From: Apus apus
Lineage: Eukaryota; Chordata; Aves; Apodiformes; Apodidae
NCBI RefSeq assembly: GCF_020740795.1
Contig: NC_067312.1
Location: 51,107,905 to 51,171,904, forward strand
DNA length: 64,000 bases
Reading direction: 5' to 3'
Shown: in pieces, positions 58,501-64,000 of the stretch
Layout: each line of letters opens with the position of its first letter
Numbering within the stretch: position 1 is the stretch's first letter
Notes under the pieces: model-generated
What the model saw: only the letters and a program-made list of their open reading frames with translations
Database searches by the model: none
What the model was told of the DNA's origin: nothing
Made by a program: the position numbers and the translations under genes

Positions 58501-60740
58501 TTCAGTGATCAGAATGAAGTCCTGACTTTCCTAGCTGCTAGAACCCTCAGATTCTTCACTTCCATAATCTTCTTTGATGCTTACTATAATGTTGTCTGTG
58601 ATATATGTTGTCAAAGCAAAATTGTGCAGTGTACAGTAAAAAAAAAAAAAAAAAAAGGAAAAGAAAAAGAAGGAGGATCCCATTTTGCATCACTACAAAA
58701 GCATGAGCTACAAATAAAAGAGATATTGTATTGATCAGACTGAATTTGAGACAGCTGTGGGGAGGAGAGAACTTGGAAGGCAACATGCTAAGACACGATT
58801 CTCACATTCCAGATCCACAATTTTGATTTTATGTGCCAAAGAGGACAGGAATCATTGGTTTTGATAGATCTTACTGAAGGATAACACCAGCACTAATTTA
58901 ACTGCAACTGGAAGCCTGCAATCTTCCTTCTACAGACCTAAGTCTATTTACTGGCATATACAGCACAACACCATACATCAGTACATTAAATGATACAATT
59001 ATGTTGTAATTCTGTTTCTTCAGGGCAAAACAAAGCAAGCTAATTCCAGAATGATGGATACTAAGTTATGGGAATCCTTACTTTTAGCAGTGATATGTCT
59101 TATTAAAAATGATGCCATGTCTACTTGGTCAGCCACAGACAATGAGACTCTACAGGGCAAATTGTCACAGGTGAAGGTGCCATGCCAACCTAATAATGCA
59201 TGACCAAACTCTCATACAAATGGCAAGAAATCTTTGGCATATAATTCAATCTTCTCTTCATCAACTACCTTCCATGTTTATCTGAAGTGTTCATAAAGGA
59301 TTAAAAAAGGAGTAGCTTTAATCAAGCTAATAGCAGACGACATATCTGAGCATATCTCATTTTCACGTTACCTGTTTAGTCTCTCTGTCTCCACTTCAAA
59401 CTCTCGGATTTTACTTTCTGAGATAGCAGATCCATGTGAATAAAGAGTCTGGAAGATTTCCTGGATGTTTGAGCAGTCTTGGAGGGAATGTGCCAAATGT
59501 TCAGCCACAGTACTAGACACCTACACAGGGTCGTTAACAGATCATTGTGAATTGATAACCACTGGATTCCTCACACAGGCTGCACTAAGAGCTGCCTTTG
59601 CTTGCATGCACTCACATTAAGGCATTCAGAGTTCAGTTTTTACTATGAACTTTACAATGAACAGAACATTTACAAATCTCCACATTAAGAAGCTCTTTTG
59701 ATTTTAAATTCTACTAACTAAAGGCTGAAGACAACTATTTAATAATACACTTTAAAAGCTAATATGCAAGTTATTTACTTTCTTGAAAACAGTCAGGGCT
59801 AAGTTCTTCAGTGAAACAAATATTAACAAGCAGTAACAACAACATTATGGATTTGTATCAGCATTACAAACCAGAACCAAGTTCTCTGTTGAATGGAAGT
59901 CATAAAATGCAATTGAACAGTCTTGTCTCGAAGAAGAGTAATTTGAAGGAACTGACTCCAAAAGTATCCTCTTCAAGTCACTGAGAGAACGATTTCTAGC
60001 CACCAGTTATGAGCAAATGGGATCTTAATACTGGGTGAAATATTATCTGTTGAAGTATTTTTCTCAAAATAACTTTTAAAGCATTTTAAGTTAGCTCATA
60101 TATTAGTTTAGTACAAAAACAACGCTACTTTTAATTGAAGACTGGTTATGTTCAGAAGGTATCATGCATGCACACAATTATTAGTCCTTACCCCTATGCT
60201 GCTGATTTCTGATCCTAAGACAGGTCTATCAGATGATGAAGACTCTGATCTTGTCTTTGACAACTTCACTCTTTCAGCAATCTGTAAGTCAGAATGCTGC
60301 ACACGTTACACATGAACCACACTCCACAAAGATTACACAGCCTGCCTTTGTTCACTAGCTACACTTGCAAACCTGTGTAAAATTGACACCTGTGTTGTGA
60401 CTGAGAGAATCACCGTCACTAGTGTTTAATTCTCTTCTGTAGCAGAAGTTCATGGGCCTGCTTAGGACCCCCAAAAACTCCTGGGAATTCTAGATATCTC
60501 TCAGTTAATCACATACTTAGACAGCAGCTGTGCAAAATGAAGCCTGCTCTGCCCAGGTACTGAGAAGCGTTCCTGGAACACACAAGAGCTCACCTTGGCT
60601 ATGGGAATGTCATTGCTGCTGCTGCTCGTGCTCAGCTCTCCTGTGCTGGGGTTAATGGGTCGATTGGCAGAAGTGAGACGACTTGGGCTGGAAGAGCCTG
60701 TTGCCTGCACACTTTGCAAACGTGTTTGCAGTTCCCGAAC
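22354..60740 (-). CDS. MCC: MCC (mutated in colorectal cancers), eleven 3' coding exons, 5'-partial
   Basis: Gene-level entry for complement(join(22354..22534, 23528..23650, 37532..37629, 38591..38797, 46043..46277, 53133..53316, 55788..55888, 57513..57653, 59372..59520, 60192..60281, 60594..60740)). The exons total 1656 nt in one frame, 551 residues plus stop, roughly the last two thirds of the about 829-aa human isoform. Known role: MCC is a cytoplasmic and cell-cortex coiled-coil scaffold, described as a cell-cycle and Wnt/beta-catenin modulator and a partner of the polarity protein Scribble. Seen here: long charged heptad-like segments, a serine-rich linker, and a C-terminal ETSL that fits a class I PDZ ligand. 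The exons are spread over 38 kb, with introns up to 13.9 kb carrying CR1 insertions. The start codon and promoter lie right of the window. Confidence 0.97.
22535..23527 (-). other. MCC: MCC intron before the last exon
   Basis: 993-nt GT-AG intron, donor gtacca and acceptor ttctaacag. It contains the (ATCA)n microsatellite near the donor and little else. Confidence 0.92.
23481..23506. repeat. (ATCA)6 tetranucleotide microsatellite
   Basis: A perfect 26-bp run of ATCA units inside the MCC intron. It starts about 21 nt downstream of an MCC splice donor in the direction of transcription. Confidence 0.95.
23528..23650 (-). CDS. MCC: MCC penultimate coding exon (coiled coil)
   Basis: One base, then [31 protein letters not shown] and VNDLKRAN, then two bases of a serine codon. 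It matches human MCC closely and is highly charged with a heptad pattern, consistent with coiled coil. Acceptor cctgatccag, donor gtacca (weak at +4 and +5). The next intron upstream is 13.9 kb. Confidence 0.97.
24132..24346 (-). mobile_element. CR1 fragment (3' UTR only)
   Basis: Reverse-oriented CR1 3' end, beginning with tagaattatagaattattt and continuing through accttccactaggccagg and cagcctctccaggcaacctg. It is about 215 bp, 5' truncated, with no coding part. Confidence 0.85.
30901..31610 (-). mobile_element. CR1 LINE fragment with internal deletion
   Basis: Its 3' end starts at agaattatagaatcatcaaag. The 3' UTR-like part runs to about 31185. It then jumps at about 31190 to the reverse transcriptase C-terminal half, missing several hundred bases of consensus between. 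Recognisable RT pieces include [18 protein letters not shown] and a damaged active-site motif (FADG instead of FADD, about 31326-31343). Clearly dead; sense to MCC. Confidence 0.85.
32184..32429 (-). mobile_element. CR1 LINE, 3' part of an element split by another CR1
   Basis: Starts with the CR1 3' terminal repeat (agaatcacagaatcatagaa) and runs through the 3' UTR to tctagcttatacccactgg. The next expected consensus words are found about 1.1 kb further on, at 33545. This and 33545-34620 are therefore one element interrupted by an insertion. Confidence 0.85.
32430..33544 (+). mobile_element. CR1 LINE inserted in opposite orientation inside another CR1
   Basis: Forward-oriented, 5'-truncated CR1. 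Readable motifs are [29 protein letters not shown], an altered active site FSDDTK (32672-32689), and then an in-frame TAG at 32732-32734. It finishes with a CR1 3' end (cttccaacccctatgattg). Its flanks join to form a continuous older CR1. Confidence 0.88.
33545..34620 (-). mobile_element. CR1 LINE, 5' part of the element split by the nested CR1
   Basis: Continues the reverse-oriented copy begun at 32184. A - strand frame carries [15 protein letters not shown] and [13 protein letters not shown], and further upstream [14 protein letters not shown]. The active site reads FADYRK instead of FADDTK (34124-34141), so the enzyme is dead. It is 5' truncated near 34620. Sense to MCC. Confidence 0.88.
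37532..37629 (-). CDS. MCC: MCC coding exon (linker)
   Basis: [20 protein letters not shown], then [12 protein letters not shown] plus two bases. It aligns with the human linker between coiled coils (ECAD, then LAELR, then ENELAAEFTNAIRR). It is one of the more variable exons. Acceptor catttctcag, donor gtaagc. Confidence 0.93.
37630..38590 (-). other. MCC: MCC intron (961 nt)
   Basis: GT-AG intron, phase 0, donor gtcagg. No repeat or gene recognised. Confidence 0.9.
38591..38797 (-). CDS. MCC: MCC coding exon (coiled coil and Ser-rich end)
   Basis: 69 codons from [20 protein letters not shown] to [18 protein letters not shown] long Leu/Glu/Lys heptad segment is followed by a serine-rich turn. 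It is almost identical to human MCC. Acceptor cttcaacag, donor gtcagg, phase 0 at both ends. Confidence 0.98.
40841..42705 (-). mobile_element. CR1 LINE, longest copy in the window
   Basis: About 1.86 kb. The 3' end is at 40841 (cacagaataagagaatgttt) and the element reaches upstream of the reverse transcriptase start near 42.7 kb. Readable frames on the - strand include [20 protein letters not shown] and [13 protein letters not shown], and a preserved FADDTK (41713-41730). Frameshifts and stops break the coding sequence into pieces. Sense to MCC. Confidence 0.9.
42989..43028. repeat. 17-bp tandem repeat, about 2.4 copies
   Basis: The unit cagaagcaaagacaaag is repeated twice perfectly and followed by a partial third copy, within an MCC intron. 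Confidence 0.85.
46043..46277 (-). CDS. MCC: MCC coding exon (coiled coil)
   Basis: One base, then [19 protein letters not shown] through [16 protein letters not shown]. It includes the conserved [17 protein letters not shown] and [15 protein letters not shown] segments. It is essentially identical to human. Acceptor ctctttccag, donor gtattt. Confidence 0.98.
46278..53132 (-). other. MCC: MCC intron (6.9 kb)
   Basis: GT-AG intron, phase 2, donor gtaacg. It has a T/G simple-sequence run at about 48250-48296 and short CA runs near 51.5 kb. A 186-codon + strand open frame at 49950 shows no recognisable domain. No CR1 seen. Confidence 0.88.
53133..53316 (-). CDS. MCC: MCC coding exon
   Basis: Two bases complete a glycine, then [34 protein letters not shown], and a region ending [13 protein letters not shown] plus two bases. 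It matches human MCC closely. Acceptor gaaaactag has a poor pyrimidine tract; donor gtaacg. Confidence 0.96.
53317..55787 (-). other. MCC: MCC intron (2.5 kb)
   Basis: GT-AG intron, phase 1, donor gtaaga. No repeat or gene recognised apart from an A-run near 53830. Confidence 0.9.
55788..55888 (-). CDS. MCC: MCC coding exon (coiled coil)
   Basis: One base completes a serine, then [18 protein letters not shown], then [15 protein letters not shown] and one base. It matches human. The exon is short, between a strong ctctttcag acceptor and a gtaaga donor. Confidence 0.97.
56366..56510. repeat. Perfect (AGGGG)29 pentanucleotide array
   Basis: 29 uninterrupted AGGGG units, 145 bp, counted directly. 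The + strand carries G4 tracts spaced by single A, so it is strongly G-quadruplex-prone. The MCC transcript reads the C-rich complement. A collapsed assembly or polymorphic length is likely. Confidence 0.98.
56511..56740. repeat. Degenerate purine-rich tract flanking the AGGGG array
   Basis: Almost entirely A and G on the + strand (GGGA, GGAAG and GAAA variants) with few pyrimidines. It looks like a decayed extension of the pentanucleotide array. With the array and a short left flank from 56350 it forms a purine tract of nearly 400 bp. Confidence 0.9.
57513..57653 (-). CDS. MCC: MCC coding exon (coiled coil)
   Basis: One base, then [33 protein letters not shown] and [11 protein letters not shown] plus two bases. 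It is virtually identical to human MCC. Acceptor ttttctacag, donor gtatgt. Confidence 0.98.
57654..59371 (-). other. MCC: MCC intron (1.7 kb)
   Basis: GT-AG intron, donor gtaacg. It contains an 18-bp A-run at about 58639-58656 and no recognised element otherwise. Confidence 0.9.
59372..59520 (-). CDS. MCC: MCC coding exon
   Basis: [34 protein letters not shown] and [15 protein letters not shown] plus two bases. It matches human almost exactly, including the EF-hand-like acidic stretch noted in early MCC descriptions. Acceptor ccctgtgtag, donor gtaacg. Confidence 0.97.
59521..60191 (-). other. MCC: MCC intron (671 nt)
   Basis: GT-AG intron, phase 0, donor gtaagg. No element recognised. Confidence 0.9.
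60192..60281 (-). CDS. MCC: MCC coding exon (30 codons, Ser-rich)
   Basis: [19 protein letters not shown], then [11 protein letters not shown]. It is too short to stand out as an open frame but matches human MCC and keeps phase 0 at both ends. Acceptor gacttacag, donor gtaagg. Confidence 0.95.
60282..60593 (-). other. MCC: MCC intron (312 nt)
   Basis: Short GT-AG intron, donor gtgagc, phase 0. Nothing else seen. Confidence 0.92.
60594..60740 (-). CDS. MCC: MCC coding exon (most 5' exon in the window)
   Basis: 49 codons, [18 protein letters not shown], then [16 protein letters not shown] and [13 protein letters not shown]. The end of a coiled coil runs into a Ser/Thr/Pro-rich linker. It matches human around residue 280 onward. 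Acceptor tttattgtag, donor gtgagc. Confidence 0.97.
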
Positions 60741-63700
60741 CTACAATAAAACATAACATTGTTTATTCCACTTTTATGGTTTAAATAGTTTGGAGATTTT
60801 CTCATTGTCTATCCCTGCCTAATTGCTTCAGACTTGAACAATGAAGTAATATTTTGCCCTGTGGTGGCCACAAAGTTTTCATGGGGGGAACAAAGGAATG
60901 GAAGTTCTTTTAAAATTCCATTGTTGTCAGTTTTTAAAACTATTTGCAATGTGGAAATATGCAAATGTAATACTGTAGAGAAATTGCTCAAAGTTTTGGC
61001 TTGTTTTTTGCAGCTTTTCTATATAGAAATTATTATCTCTGGGGTGAAGCTTACTCTTCAGCCTAAGATTATGATGCAAATAAAATGAAGGTTCAGCAGT
61101 TAACGGAAAGTGTTGAAAAAACTCGACATATCGCAGGATGACTTTGTCATATTTTAGGGTCAAAGAAATGAAAGTAAAGCTACCACACCGTGAGCAATGT
61201 ACAGACAAAAAAATACCAGCAAAGTACCCAACCAACAGTCTGCAGAAGCTACCTCTAACCATGCACTGCAAACATTGCACAGGCCTCATAACACATCAGA
61301 TACTTGTAGAACTGACATCAAAAGATTTTCAAAAGATTTACCAAAGGGTAAAAAAAATAAATAAATTCAGCAGGAGCCAAATTGTATCTGAGCTCAGGAT
61401 TATAGCGCTTTCCTTGGAAAGACTGTTAACAGAGGAACAACAAATGGTCTACTTATCGCAACAATTAAGCCATAAGGTAAAGTGACAGAGCTGGTTTTTC
61501 CCACAGAAACTCAAAGAAAGAGTGTGAGATGAGTGAAGGGGGAGAAAGCCATCTGAAGAGAAAATTTCCTTGAATATAGACAGTTTAATACCAAGTTTCT
61601 ATGCTGATTTTGTTGGAAAAGTCCATCTGCAAAACAGAACTGGTGAAATTTTACCAAAAGTACAGTGAAATAAAGGTTCAGTCCATTTGATATCCACCTG
61701 TATCATGAACGCAACTCTGACTCCTACTCTCTAAACCAGTGTGGTTTTATACTAAATACAATACATTTACACAAAGACCTGACTAAGCAAGCCCAAATCC
61801 CTTAGTAAAAAAAGCAAAATTAAAGTTGAATCAAAGCTTAGGCTTTCTTCCGCTACAAGCTCATGAAGTATGTGGTCAGTGCTTCATCAATCTCTGCTTG
61901 CAGTTCTCTGCAAAGCATATACAGACCCTTTCAACCTACTGCACTAAGGAATGAGTTCAAGCTTGAACTCCCTCCAGTTGTCAACACATCTTATGCCTCC
62001 TCTGATCTCCTACAAGTCTGCTTCTACTGCCATGAAGAGTATCCCTGCCTCTCCTTCAGTTGTATGCAAAGTGAAGGTTAGCTTGCCTGAGGAATTGTCA
62101 AAATAACAGAATTTTTAGGTATGTGCAAATAAAAAAAAAAGAAAAAAAACCCTTTGTGTTTTATGTATCAGAGAAATTGCATGTTACTAATAAAAAGCTG
62201 TAGCTGGCAACAGCAAGAGCACATAGAGGCTAACTGAACTCACACCTTCCCTGTTCAGTCACGGAGCACTGTTACACCTTGAACAAAATCTGATCAAATC
62301 CATTGGTCTGTTAAAAAAAAACACAACACAACAACAATACACCACACAAAAGAACCCCAAAACCAAACCAAACAAAAAAACTGAGCAGAGTGTGTAAAGT
62401 GCACATTCATTGCACATATCGTCTCCATATTTGCAGCTGAGGCCTCATTCATTCATGCAGAAGTATATCATTTCAGCATGGGTACAGCTGCATTAACACA
62501 AAGCTTAAGGACAGAAGTGCTCTACTGATGCAAACAAATTGTTTCAGCTTGCTAATATACATAAAACTGAAATAAACCATGTATGCATGTCTCTACTTGC
62601 AGATGTGGAATGCCAGTGCAGACAGGATTTATACTGTGGCATCAACACTGGGGGAAAAAAAAAAAAGCACCAAAAAACCCCACAACCCTAAACTTCATTA
62701 AATCAAATCATGTTTAGTATTAATTATTTTAACCCAGGCTGTTACAAACTAAATTAGCCAAGTACTTAAGCTACAGCATTGCTTAAAAACAAACAAGCAT
62801 ACAGGAAAACCACTAGAGAAGTAGCCTTCATAAAATCAAATGCCTGCCTCAATGTCTTACTCTAAAATTGCTAAAATATTCACCTATGTCCAGAAGCTAG
62901 CCCTGGAAGATTTCAGGAAATCTTCCTGAACCTACCAGGAAACTGAGTACTAAAGCTGCTTAAAATATGAAGCATTCATTGCCTCCAAAGTTTAAAACCA
63001 CCTTATGTAAGGAACATACTACATAAACTTCCAGCACAGGTAAGTATTCTCTGTATTTTATAACTGAGCAGCTGCTATTGGCTGTGATTACACAGCCAAT
63101 TATTCTTAAGGACCTGTAACACAACAGCAGCAACAAAAAGAAAAATGAACACACCTAAGTCTGTAGCCAGGCAAAACTTCGCTTAGGAAAGCATTTATAA
63201 AAGAAAACTCACAGCACAGCCACAATCTGTGCAAGTCACTGCTTTAATACTTTAGCATAGAAGCAGCTACAACTTAAAAGAAACTCTGCATATTCATGCT
63301 TCTTGATGTATTTACTTATTCAGGCCTTCATTTGATAAATTACATGCTGAATTAATTGCTATAAATAACTGCACTAACTTTAGCAACACTGAGGACTGAA
63401 TAGTAATCCTGAACAGGATAACAGGGCAAGTGTCTCTGACCTGTGAAATCACTGATCTCACAGTTCACACACTGACTGAGCCAGAATCTCATGACTGGGC
63501 TGCTCACCCACTGGACTGACCAGAGTCAGTCCAGGTAACTATTTCTGGCCACCAGCGCTCCAGTGTAAATACAGCAGTATGCACAACCTCCTCAGAAAGT
63601 ACTTTTCCACACTAGCAATAATTCTACAGGAAAAAACAAAGGAAGACCAAAGAACAGGACTCAAGAAAAAAAGAGTTCCAAAGAGCCAGTTTCTTCTCTG

Positions 63701-64000
63701 TGCTGGTGAATGCATAAGTTGCAAAAAGACTAGTTTGGAAAATATTATTAAAAATTGTCTCATCACCCCTGCACGATACTTCCACCAGTCTTAACAGTTG
63801 TTACCAAGGTAATAAAAATTTTTCTGAAGGTTACATTTATTAGTAGAATAGAATACAGTATAGCACATGAGACACAATAAACACCCAGAAATGCGAGAGA
63901 GAGGAAGGACAGACATTAAAGGAAATGTATTACAAAATTGTCAAAACCAGATGGGTGAATGCAAGTAAAGAAAAAAAATTTAAAAATTGAGATAGATAGT
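60741..64000 (-). other. MCC: MCC intron, part, to the window edge
   Basis: I looked on the - strand for the next upstream MCC coding segment (the coiled coil ending EERDRLRRR) and did not find it, so the intron continues past the window. The sequence is AT-rich with A-runs and no CR1 or RNA gene recognised. Confidence 0.8.

Noticed and set aside
58369..58734. 121-codon + strand open frame
   Set aside because: No domain recognised. It runs through an 18-A tract giving a lysine run and shows no splice or conservation evidence.
60741..64000. The next upstream MCC exon
   Set aside because: No - strand segment resembles the expected coiled coil before VRELQ, so it must lie beyond the window.

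Overview
This is vertebrate nuclear DNA, most likely from a bird. The evidence is split coding exons with canonical splice sites, an AT-rich background, five CR1 LINE loci as the only interspersed repeats I recognise (no Alu, B1 or L1), and CR1 3' ends in the avian style. There are no operons, CRISPR arrays, rRNA or tRNA genes that I can see.

Two protein-coding genes lie tail to tail. DCP2, the catalytic subunit of the mRNA decapping complex, is on the + strand. Exons 2 to 11 are present (518-12903) and exon 1 lies left of the window. MCC (mutated in colorectal cancers), a coiled-coil scaffold protein, is on the - strand. Its last eleven coding exons are present (60740 down to 22354), encoding about 551 residues to the native C-terminus; the 5' exons lie right of the window. 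The stop codons are about 9.45 kb apart, and that gap should hold both 3' UTRs. As I recall, human DCP2 and MCC are also neighbours on 5q22.

Layout: 1-517, DCP2 intron 1. 518-12903, DCP2 exons 2-11, with an antisense CR1 in intron 4. 12904 to about 15.8 kb, DCP2 3' UTR with proximal and distal poly(A) signals. About 15.8-19.1 kb, unassigned. About 19.1-22.35 kb, MCC 3' UTR. 22354-60740, MCC exons and introns, with four CR1 loci (one a nested insertion), a perfect (AGGGG)29 array and small microsatellites. 60741-64000, MCC intron with no recognisable exon.

The most interesting signal is the splice architecture of DCP2. Homology to known DCP2 proteins places the exon 2/3 junction on an AT-AC intron with a U12-type donor and a matching branch point 12-13 nt from the acceptor. 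The last intron has a GC donor and the other complete introns are GT-AG, so one decapping gene uses three intron types. The DCP2 3' UTR also carries a GU-rich decay element and a Pumilio-type site. I found no new genetic system. Protein comparisons are to human DCP2 and MCC from memory, not from a database search.
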